Source of the DNA: Chitinophagaceae bacterium
GTDB lineage: Bacteria > Bacteroidota > Bacteroidia > Chitinophagales > Chitinophagaceae
Length of the DNA stretch: 49,038 nt
NCBI GenBank assembly: GCA_020437365.1
Contig: JAGQWM010000003.1
Span: 1 to 49,038 of the forward strand
Direction: 5' to 3'
Shown in pieces: positions 27,217-33,275 of this stretch. The number at the start of each line of letters is the position of its first letter. The first letter of the stretch is position 1. The translations under genes were made by a program, and so were the position numbers. The notes beneath the pieces were generated by a model. It worked only from the letters and a program-made list of their open reading frames with translations, made no database searches and was not told the DNA's origin.

Positions 27217-27380
27217 TATTGGGGTTTATTTTCTTCTTCCTTTTTTCTTTTCCTGGTAAATAATGAAACAATGTAGTTCCTGAAACTTTTCAAATAAAAA
27301 ACAATTCCTAATGCGGCCGCAACGATAGCTTGCACTAGGAAACTGCCACTTCCTGGATCTATATATAATAAATGCATCAT
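27216..27380 (-). CDS. 54-residue membrane protein with a YIDPGSGS motif
   Basis: A short gene starting ATGATG. The product begins MMHLLYIDPGSGSFLVQAIV, followed by one hydrophobic helix (about residues 14-31) and a basic-then-acidic tail (FTRKRKKEEENKPQ). Its start overlaps the stop of the M42 peptidase gene (ATGA), and its TAA shares a base with the methyltransferase ATG (TAATG), so it is embedded in a coupled operon. From memory, small proteins with a Y-[IL]-DPG-[ST]-GS start followed by one helix are often encoded near sulfatase-fold or methyltransferase genes; I could not check this. No function is known. Alternative: the second ATG one codon in. Confidence 0.8.
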   Translation of the reverse strand: MMHLLYIDPGSGSFLVQAIVAAALGIVFYLKSFRNYIVSLFTRKRKKEEENKPQ

Positions 27381-28489
27381 TTCAGGTAGCTGAGATTTGT
27401 TTTCGGTGATAAAGTTAATAATGTTTCATACATTAATTTGATAGTATTATCAATATCATCTTTATGCAGCATCTCTACGGTTGTGTGCATGTATCGAAGT
27501 GGAATAGAAATTAATACCGAAGGGCATCCGTCGTTGGAGTAGGCAAATGAATCGGTATCTGTGCCGGTACTTCTGCTCAATGCTCTCCATTGCACTGGAA
27601 TTTTTTTATCATTGGCTACTTTCTCTACATGCGCCAAAAGTTTATTGTGTACAGCCGGTGCATACGCCAATGAAGGTCCTTTGCCGGTACATACATCGCC
27701 TTCAATTTTTTTATTTATCATTGGCGTTGTTGTGTCATGCGTTACATCGGTGATGATGGCAATATTCGGTTTTATTCTTCTCGAAATCATTTCGGCGCCA
27801 CGTAAACCAATTTCTTCCTGTACGGCATTGACAATGTATAAACCAAAGGGAAGTTTCTTTTTCCTTTCTTTCAATAGCCTGGCTACTTCTGCAATCATGA
27901 AGCCGCCCACACGGTTATCAAATGCCCGTCCGATGTAATTGCCATTGGCCAGTTCATCAAAACCATCGGCATAGGTTACGACAGCACCAATATGAATACC
28001 GAGGGCTTCAACTTCTTTTTTACTCCTGGCGCCGCAGTCAAGCCATAAAGTTTCGGGCCTCGGGTTTTGATCTTTTTGATCGGGATTACCGATACGAATA
28101 TGGATAGCAGGCCAGCCAAAAACGGCTTTTACCTTTCCTTTTTTTCCATGTATAAAAACCCTGGAAGCAGGGGCTGTTTGAGAATCCACTCCGCCATTTC
28201 TTTTCAAATAAATAAAACCTTCAGGTGTAATATAATTGACAAACCAACTGATTTCATCAGCATGAGCTTCAATGACAATTTTAAATGGATGTTCGGGATT
28301 TAGTACACCAACAGCAGTGCCGTATGCGTCCACAAATTGAGTATCTACATAAGGTTTCAGGTATTCAATCCAAAGTTGTTGGCCCCAGGTTTCAAATCCT
28401 ACCGGTGAAGCATTATTTATATATGATTTAAAAAATTCGAATGAGTTCTTTGTAATCAGTGATTTTTTCTTGCTTGTTGCTTTTGCCAT
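27377..28489 (-). CDS. M42 family metallopeptidase
   Basis: A 370-residue di-metal aminopeptidase of the M42 (glutamyl aminopeptidase/FrvX) family. The metal ligands appear in order: EAHADEISW (His 76), DNRVGGFMIAEV (bridging Asp), VQEEIGLRGAEM (the Glu-Glu pair), TDVTHDT and PLRYMHTTVEML near the C-terminus. These enzymes form large tetrahedral oligomers that trim peptides in the cytoplasm. It is linked to the small membrane protein by an ATGA overlap and follows the UbiA-like gene with a 24-base gap. Confidence 0.93.
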   Translation of the reverse strand: MAKATSKKKSLITKNSFEFFKSYINNASPVGFETWGQQLWIEYLKPYVDTQFVDAYGTAVGVLNPEHPFKIVIEAHADEISWFVNYITPEGFIYLKRNGGVDSQTAPASRVFIHGKKGKVKAVFGWPAIHIRIGNPDQKDQNPRPETLWLDCGARSKKEVEALGIHIGAVVTYADGFDELANGNYIGRAFDNRVGGFMIAEVARLLKERKKKLPFGLYIVNAVQEEIGLRGAEMISRRIKPNIAIITDVTHDTTTPMINKKIEGDVCTGKGPSLAYAPAVHNKLLAHVEKVANDKKIPVQWRALSRSTGTDTDSFAYSNDGCPSVLISIPLRYMHTTVEMLHKDDIDNTIKLMYETLLTLSPKTNLSYLK

Positions 28490-28513
28490 TTTTAAAATTT
28501 TGAGTAAAAATAA

Positions 28514-29353
28514 TTAAATGCCCGGGATAAGCATGAGAATCGATGAAAACGCCATCATGCCGTCCAGCACAAAATAATAAAGTAAATCTGTAAAACGAGT
28601 TTTATGATGCGTGAAGATAAAACTAACAATGCCCACCGGCAACAGTAGTATAAGAATTTGTAAAATTGTTATGCCATAATAATAAAGTGAAATGCTGGCA
28701 ACAAAACAAAGTAAAATCATCAAATAAAATACCCGGCTTATATTTTCTTCACTCAGATAACTTATCAAACTTCTGATGCCGGCTACTTTATCATCTTCCC
28801 TGTCACGATAATCGAATAAAATACAAATAGCATATATCAGGAAAAAACGATGAGCAATAAAAAAATAATATTCATGCTGCCAAGGCAACTCCGCTATTTC
28901 CATGGGAAGTATTGTTGTGACAAACATCCACACCATAGCCAGAAATAAAGTTTTGCCAACGGCAATTTTTCGCAATGACCTGAATAAAGGATGCGGTATT
29001 TTGGGCGCTGAATAGAAAAAAGTAATCACTGCAGAAGCAGCCAGCCAATGCCAATAGGGTAAAAGATAATAAGCAAATATCCCCACACCGATAAGGCCTA
29101 ATAGTAAAAAAGAAAGATGTAAAAATCGATGTTTGACGCCCCAGTCAATACGTGGCGAGTGAATTACGGATTCATTCGTCAGGTACCAATGAAAACTATA
29201 ACTGGTGATGGTAGCGAAAAAAACAAAGAATAGAAAATTCGGATTGGAAGGTATATGTATAATTAAGGTATCCGTTTGATATACCATCACTACCGAACAA
29301 CATGCAATAAACAAGTTGCTGTTGATGAAAAATGTAAAAATCTTGTTGGCCAC
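28514..29353 (-). CDS. UbiA-like prenyltransferase-family membrane protein
   Basis: A 279-residue protein with about eight membrane segments. The second aspartate-rich motif of UbiA prenyltransferases is recognisable in ILFDYRDREDDKVAGIRSLI (about 188-207), and FFYSAPKIPHPLFRSL matches the usual first cytoplasmic loop end. The first motif NDxxDxxxD is not seen where expected; that region reads SFHWYLTNESVIHSPRID. It may be a divergent family member with altered activity. The start is GTG, directly in frame with MANKIFTFFINSN. It lies 13 bases after the upstream lipoprotein gene and 24 bases before the M42 gene. Confidence 0.65.
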   Translation of the reverse strand: MANKIFTFFINSNLFIACCSVVMVYQTDTLIIHIPSNPNFLFFVFFATITSYSFHWYLTNESVIHSPRIDWGVKHRFLHLSFLLLGLIGVGIFAYYLLPYWHWLAASAVITFFYSAPKIPHPLFRSLRKIAVGKTLFLAMVWMFVTTILPMEIAELPWQHEYYFFIAHRFFLIYAICILFDYRDREDDKVAGIRSLISYLSEENISRVFYLMILLCFVASISLYYYGITILQILILLLPVGIVSFIFTHHKTRFTDLLYYFVLDGMMAFSSILMLIPGI

Positions 29354-29365
29354 AATGTAAAGGTA

Positions 29366-29827
29366 TTACCTGATGACGATAATCGGCTCAGATTGTATAG
29401 TATCGCTGGTATTGCCGGCTTTATCTCTTACTGCAAAACGTAAAATCAGTGTATCATTTTCCTTCATGGGTGGGTTGGAACCCGGAATTGTTGGCGGATT
29501 GATGGCAGATAAAATACTTTGATAATCTAAAATGGCTTGAATCTCTGTGGTGCTGTTATTCGGGAAAACCGGAAATTTATATCGCAATGTATCTCGAATG
29601 GTGGCGACAGTTCTTATATTTTGCCTGTTCTTTATAATGATTAACGAATCCTGTACGTCGCCTTCCTTGTCGAAGCAATTCAAATTGACAATAAATGCAC
29701 TGTTGAAGGGCACAATTTTAGAGCTGTATGATTTTATTTCAATCCTGGGTTTGGTCTGAAACTTATCTTTGTTGCAAGCTATGGCAATTAGCAATAAAGA
29801 GGAACATATAAATAATAGTCGTCGCAT
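29366..29827 (-). CDS. Putative lipoprotein, 153 residues
   Basis: The start at 29827 gives MRRLLFICSSLLLIAIACNKDK, a lipoprotein signal with a lipobox (IAIAC). The mature part of about 135 residues reads as an Ig-like beta-sandwich (KPRIEIKSYSSKIVPFNSAF, NLNCFDKEGDVQDSLIIIKN, LILRFAVRDKAGNTSDTI). I recognise no specific family. An exact TAnnTTTG box lies 19 bases before the start, making it the probable first gene of the run that continues to the sulfatase gene. The frame is open to 29848 but without a better start. Confidence 0.72.
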   Translation of the reverse strand: MRRLLFICSSLLLIAIACNKDKFQTKPRIEIKSYSSKIVPFNSAFIVNLNCFDKEGDVQDSLIIIKNRQNIRTVATIRDTLRYKFPVFPNNSTTEIQAILDYQSILSAINPPTIPGSNPPMKENDTLILRFAVRDKAGNTSDTIQSEPIIVIR

Positions 29828-29845
29828 AGAAAGTTTTACGTAAAA

Positions 29846-29853
29846 CAAATTTA
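29846..29853 (-). promoter_or_regulatory. Candidate operon promoter -7 box (TAAATTTG)
   Basis: An exact TAnnTTTG match on the minus strand. The expected start is near 29841, with a short leader that includes the palindrome TTTTACGTAAAA. It would drive the lipoprotein-to-sulfatase gene run. Confidence 0.45.
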
Positions 29854-29877
29854 CGTTTTTTATTAAAACAAAACGAA

Positions 29878-30876
29878 ATGTTGCATCAATGGAATCATAA
29901 AATTTTTAACACCTCAAAAGCTGATTTTGAGGCTTTGGCCCTGGAAATTTTCCGTTTTCAGTATGAACATAACCCAGTTTACCAATCTTTTGTGGATTTG
30001 GTTCTGCCCCAAATAACAGCGGTCGATTCCTTGACAAAAATTCCATTTCTTCCCATAAGTTTTTTTAAATCTTCCCTGGTACAGACAACATCTTTTACCC
30101 CGGAAAAAATATTCGAAAGCAGCGGTACTACAGCAACAGGCAATAGCCGGCATGGGATAAAAGAAATCTCCTTATATGAAGAAAGCTTAATAAAAGGCTT
30201 TGAACATTTTTATGGCAATAGCGAAGCATATTGTTTTCTTGGTTTATTACCTTCTTACCTCGAAAGAGATAATTCTTCTTTGGTGTACATGGTGCAAAAA
30301 CTGACTGAGCAAAGTCAATGTGAGGAAAGAGGATTTTACCTCAATGATTATGATGCATTGGCAGCCACACTTGCATCTGTCGAAAGTAAAAAACAAAAAA
30401 CCATATTGATTGGTGTTACATTCGCCCTGCTTGATTTTGCAAAACAATGTCCGATGCCATTGCAACATACAACCATCATTGAAACTGGCGGCATGAAAGG
30501 AAGAAGAAAAGAATTAATTCGCAAAGAAGTACACGACATTTTGCAAAAGGCTTTCGGCCTTACCGAAATTCATTCGGAATACAGTATGACAGAATTGTTA
30601 TCCCAGGCGTATTCATTGGAACAAAACATTTTTCAAACACCGCCCTGGATGAAAGTGCTTATCAGGAGTGAAGATGACCCATTTTTTGTAAAGGAGGAAG
30701 GGGCAGGTTTATTAAACATTATCGACCTGGCTAATATTTATTCCTGTTCTTTTATTGCCACGGATGATGCGGGAAAAATATATAAAAATAAAAATGATGA
30801 TGTAAAAGAAGTGTTTGAGGTATTGGGCAGGATGGACGGCAGCGACCTTCGGGGCTGCAGTTTATTGACAATTTAA
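29878..30876 (+). CDS. LuxE/PaaK-like acyl-protein synthetase family protein
   Basis: A 332-residue protein of the LuxE (long-chain acyl-protein synthetase) family within the adenylate-forming PaaK-like group. The nucleotide-binding stretch is IFESSGTTATGNSRHGI (about 79-95). Further motifs are IIETGGMKGRRKELIRKEV and EIHSEYSMTELLSQAYSLE, where E-Y-x-M-T-E matches the family core. In bioluminescent bacteria LuxE activates fatty acids, but no lux genes are present here. A role in activating a carboxylic acid for envelope or secondary metabolism is an inference only. It is divergent from the lipoprotein operon. Confidence 0.8.
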   Translation: MLHQWNHKIFNTSKADFEALALEIFRFQYEHNPVYQSFVDLVLPQITAVDSLTKIPFLPISFFKSSLVQTTSFTPEKIFESSGTTATGNSRHGIKEISLYEESLIKGFEHFYGNSEAYCFLGLLPSYLERDNSSLVYMVQKLTEQSQCEERGFYLNDYDALAATLASVESKKQKTILIGVTFALLDFAKQCPMPLQHTTIIETGGMKGRRKELIRKEVHDILQKAFGLTEIHSEYSMTELLSQAYSLEQNIFQTPPWMKVLIRSEDDPFFVKEEGAGLLNIIDLANIYSCSFIATDDAGKIYKNKNDDVKEVFEVLGRMDGSDLRGCSLLTI

Positions 30877-30952
30877 TACGTTGCAGATAGATTTATACAG
30901 ATTCATTTATCTTTAATCCATTCTTTTTCAAAATTTCAAATAATTTATTATC

Positions 30953-32542
30953 ATGATCAATATTTTTTCTTTTTATCACAAAAAAATAACCCATCAAATA
31001 AGTATTTTACTGATGGGTTGTATCGGATTGTTTTTGGTTTCCTGTACAGCCACAAAAACATCGACGATTACGAAAGACGATGGAGTATTGGATTTTACAA
31101 TTGTGCAAGTGAATGACGTTTATGAAATAGCACCGTTGGATGATGGAAAATGGGGCGGTATGGCAAGAGTTGCCACATTAAAAAAAGAGTATAAAGCCCA
31201 AAATCCCAATACGTTTTTAATCATTGCCGGCGATTTTTTAAGCCCTTCTGTATATAATAGTTTGAAATATGAAGGTCAAAGAATTCGGGGTAAGCAAATG
31301 GTGGAATCCATGAATGCAGCAGGGATGGATTTTGCCATTTTCGGCAATCATGAGTTTGATATAAAACAGTATGAATTGGAAAGCCGGATAAACGAATCCA
31401 ATTTTACCTGGATTTCTTCCAATACTTTTCAAAGAGATGGAGATCATTATGTTCCTTTTACCCAAACAAAAGACGGACAAACAGAACCGCTGCCTGAAAA
31501 TTATATCCTTCATTTAAAAGATAAAGACGGTACCGAAGTGAATGTCGGATTTATAGGCATTACTATTCCATTCAATAAAGCTCCCTATGTTGTTTATACA
31601 GATGTTTTTAAAGCCGCCGAAAAAAATTATGCGGCACTGAAAGATAAATGTGATGCTGTCATTGCTATTACCCACCAGGCGATGGAGGATGATATTAAAC
31701 TGGCAAAATTAATTCCCGGACTAACATGCATAATCGGTGGGCATGAACATGAAAGGCATTTTGCCAAAATCGGCAATGTATATATAACCAAAGCAGATGC
31801 CAATGCCAAGTCTGCTTATATCCTCCATTTTGAAATAAATAAAAAAACAAAACAGGTGAAAGTCAAGGACAAAATCATTGACGTAAATGAAACCGTGCCT
31901 ATTGATTCGGCTACCAATGTTGTAGTGCAGAAATGGACAGATATTGGGAATAAAAATTATGCTTCGCTGGGTTTTGATGCAGCGAAAATTTGTCTTACCA
32001 AAGGGGAGCCTTTAGATGGAAGAGAAGCGTATATCAGATCTACACAAACTAATTTTACGAAGTTGATTGTAAAAGCAATTGAAAAAGCATCGCCGGAAGC
32101 TGAAGTAGCGATTGTCAATTCAGGTTCTATTCGGGTCGATGATATTTTACACATGCCCGTTACGGAATACGATGTCATCCGTAGTCTTCCGTTTGGTGGT
32201 TCTATATTGGAAGTGGAAATGAAAGGTAAATTATTGACAAAAGTGTTGGATATTGGTATTACTAATCGGGGTAGTGGCGGTTTTTTACAATATTCTGAAG
32301 CCATGGTAAAAGATAGTACATCACATACCTGGTCTTTAGATGGTGAAGCAATTGATCCGGAAAGAGTGTACCGTGTTGCCATTACCGATTTTCTATTGAC
32401 CGGTGGCGAATCGAATCTCGGTTTTCTGACCAAAGACAATCCTGATATTGTAAAAGTATTTCCGGAATATACAGATAAAGATGATCCAAGGTCCGATATC
32501 AGAAAAGCGATTATTCGCTATATGGAAAGTTTGAATAAATAA
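30953..32542 (+). CDS. Bifunctional metallophosphatase/5'-nucleotidase (UshA family) lipoprotein
   Basis: A 529-residue protein with a lipoprotein-type signal (LMGCIGLFLVSC). The N-terminal metallophosphatase domain carries TIVQVNDVYEIAP, LIIAGDFLSPSVYN, IFGNHEFDIKQYE and CIIGGHEHERHF. The C-terminal nucleotide-specificity domain has VAIVNSGSIRVDDI and VYRVAITDFLLTGGESNLGFL. It probably dephosphorylates nucleotides at the cell surface. The first metal motif has Asp-Val-Tyr (NDVYE) where UshA has Asp-x-His; I recall NDVYE as a recurring family variant. It converges on tRNA-Leu, with eight bases between them. Confidence 0.88.
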   Translation: MINIFSFYHKKITHQISILLMGCIGLFLVSCTATKTSTITKDDGVLDFTIVQVNDVYEIAPLDDGKWGGMARVATLKKEYKAQNPNTFLIIAGDFLSPSVYNSLKYEGQRIRGKQMVESMNAAGMDFAIFGNHEFDIKQYELESRINESNFTWISSNTFQRDGDHYVPFTQTKDGQTEPLPENYILHLKDKDGTEVNVGFIGITIPFNKAPYVVYTDVFKAAEKNYAALKDKCDAVIAITHQAMEDDIKLAKLIPGLTCIIGGHEHERHFAKIGNVYITKADANAKSAYILHFEINKKTKQVKVKDKIIDVNETVPIDSATNVVVQKWTDIGNKNYASLGFDAAKICLTKGEPLDGREAYIRSTQTNFTKLIVKAIEKASPEAEVAIVNSGSIRVDDILHMPVTEYDVIRSLPFGGSILEVEMKGKLLTKVLDIGITNRGSGGFLQYSEAMVKDSTSHTWSLDGEAIDPERVYRVAITDFLLTGGESNLGFLTKDNPDIVKVFPEYTDKDDPRSDIRKAIIRYMESLNK

Positions 32543-32550
32543 AAGGGAAA

Positions 32551-32637
32551 TGGTGCCCGGGACTGGATTCGAACCAGCACATCCTTTCGAACGCTGCCAC
32601 CTGAAGACAGTGCGTCTACCAATTTCGCCACCCGGGC
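32551..32637 (-). tRNA. tRNA-Leu (anticodon CAG)
   Basis: An 87-base class II tRNA with encoded CCA. The acceptor stem GCCCGGG pairs fully with CCCGGGC, with discriminator A. The D-arm is TGGCGAAATTGGTAGACGC. The anticodon stem CTGTC/GGCAG encloses the loop TTCAGGT, anticodon CAG (reads CUG). The T-arm is CTGG TTCGAAT CCAG, and a long variable arm fits leucine. A GIY-YIG nuclease gene ends immediately upstream of its 5' end, and its first 24 bases are duplicated at 32885-32931. Confidence 0.95.
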
Positions 32638-32640
32638 AAT
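32614..32640 (-). repeat. Inner copy of the 27-bp tRNA 5'-end repeat
   Basis: On the plus strand it reads GTCTACCAAT followed by TTCGCCACCCGGGCAAT. It covers tRNA positions 1-24 and three bases upstream. The same 27 bases occur at 32885-32931, where a 20-bp palindrome interrupts them. The pair flanks the GIY-YIG gene. Confidence 0.9.
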
Positions 32641-32876
32641 TATATCAATGATTTTAAGAACTCTTTTCCAATTCCGCTTTTTAAATATTTCTCTCTAATT
32701 CTAGCTTCAGATCTACTATAATATTCTTCCTTATAAATTAATTCAAAAGGTTTATAAGCCTTTGTTGAGCGGTTCATTCCATTATTATGCTCCTTAATTC
32801 TTCTTTCAATATTATTTGACATACCTACATATATGTAGTTTCTTTTTAAACTTCGTATGGCATATACATAAATCAT
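32640..32876 (-). CDS. Small GIY-YIG nuclease family protein (78 residues)
   Basis: A single-domain GIY-YIG protein. The start at 32876 gives MIYVYAIRSLKRNYIYVGMS, where IYVYAI and NYIYVGMS form the GIY-YIG strand pair. NIERRIKEHNNG holds the catalytic Arg region, and YYSRSEARIREKYLKSGIGK has the expected downstream Glu region. Similar 80-100-residue proteins (UPF0213/UvrC-like) are widespread in Bacteroidota. The frame is open up to 33023, but the upstream part is a translation of the repeat, palindrome and terminator DNA, not protein. Its TAA uses the last base of the inner 27-bp repeat. It looks like the only gene of a small insert at the tRNA 5' end. Confidence 0.88.
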   Translation of the reverse strand: MIYVYAIRSLKRNYIYVGMSNNIERRIKEHNNGMNRSTKAYKPFELIYKEEYYSRSEARIREKYLKSGIGKEFLKSLI

Positions 32877-32884
32877 TTTCAATT

Positions 32885-32931
32885 GTCTACCAATCCTGCC
32901 TGCCGGCAGGCAGGTTCGCCACCCGGGCAAT
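32885..32931 (-). repeat. Outer, interrupted copy of the 27-bp tRNA 5'-end repeat
   Basis: GTCTACCAAT (32885-32894) and TTCGCCACCCGGGCAAT (32915-32931) match the inner copy exactly. They are separated by the 20-bp palindrome at 32895-32914. It is a tRNA fragment and cannot fold as a tRNA. Confidence 0.9.
32895..32914. repeat. 20-bp perfect palindrome CCTGCCTGCCGGCAGGCAGG
   Basis: A GC-rich self-complementary sequence in AT-rich surroundings, inserted precisely inside the outer tRNA repeat. I saw no second copy in this window. It could form a cruciform or hairpin and resembles short dispersed palindromes of the REP kind. Confidence 0.9.
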
Positions 32932-32942
32932 GAAGTGGAGGG

Positions 32943-32950
32943 CAAAATTA
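32943..32950 (-). promoter_or_regulatory. -7 box of the ancestral tRNA-Leu gene (TAATTTTG)
   Basis: An exact TAnnTTTG match on the minus strand. The predicted start (about 32938) is 10 bases before the outer copy of the tRNA 5' end (G1 at 32928), a normal tRNA leader length. The intact tRNA now begins about 300 bases downstream, beyond the GIY-YIG gene. Confidence 0.5.
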
Positions 32951-32985
32951 TCGTTTTGCTCTTAATTGAGAAAACATTTCTGTAT

Positions 32986-33016
32986 AAAAAAAGGTCCGCT
33001 TTAGAAAAAGCAGACC
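32986..33016 (-). terminator. Rho-independent terminator (minus strand)
   Basis: GGTCTGCTTT and AAAGCGGACC form a 10-base stem (one G-T type mismatch) with a TTCT loop, followed by seven Ts. It lies about 200 bases downstream of another terminator behind susD; no gene is evident between them. Confidence 0.75.
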
Positions 33017-33212
33017 GAATCAATGCTTTAGAAATTACGTTAACATGAGAAAAACGTATGTTTCTCCTATAAAATTACAAGTTGTTTTTGCCGTTTCCAT
33101 ATCTCTTTTACTGTACCGTGAATTTTTATTACTGAAAAAATTTTAGTACAATTTATCCATCAATGTTTCCATTTATCCAACTTAAAAATATTTTTATCAA
33201 AGCACTTGACAT
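33017..33212. other. Intergenic stretch between two minus-strand terminators
   Basis: No convincing coding region, tRNA or perfect TAnnTTTG box was found. Two very short minus-strand frames start ATGGAAAC (9 and 21 codons), but neither looks coding. A GAGAAA/TTTCTC hairpin lies at about 33047-33067. It may be a small RNA ending at the 32986 terminator, or a non-functional remnant. Confidence 0.3.
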
Positions 33213-33237
33213 AAAAAAAGCTGCCCTTTCGGGCAGC
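33213..33237 (-). terminator. Rho-independent terminator after the SusC-SusD genes
   Basis: The GC-rich stem GCTGCCC / GGGCAGC with a GAAA loop is followed by seven Ts on the minus strand. It lies about 40 bases after the SusD stop codon. Confidence 0.85.
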
Positions 33238-33275
33238 CTTGATTCGAGACTCTATTACACACCAAATTCTTGTAA

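Larger units (their letters stand above)
32641..32931 (-). mobile_element. Putative minimal GIY-YIG element inserted at tRNA-Leu
   Basis: The segment between the two 27-bp copies, plus one copy, is about 270-290 bp and contains only the GIY-YIG gene and a palindrome. The tRNA promoter box lies outside the outer copy at the correct distance for the original tRNA 5' end. This fits an insertion that duplicated 27 bp of the tRNA gene and left an intact tRNA downstream. No integrase, transposase or inverted terminal repeats are visible, so mobility is an inference. Confidence 0.5.

Noticed and set aside
29832..29844. Palindrome TTTTACGTAAAA in the lipoprotein leader
   Set aside because: It is short and AT-rich, and could occur by chance. 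There is no second copy to suggest an operator.
31957..32439. A 160-codon minus-strand frame opposite the 5'-nucleotidase
   Set aside because: It is antisense to a conserved domain with no independent evidence of coding.
32877..33023. N-terminal extension of the GIY-YIG protein
   Set aside because: The frame is open, but it translates the repeat, the palindrome and the terminator. The GIY-YIG fold begins at 32876.
33017..33212. Two tiny minus-strand frames starting ATGGAAAC
   Set aside because: Nine and 21 codons, with no conserved pattern and no promoter box.
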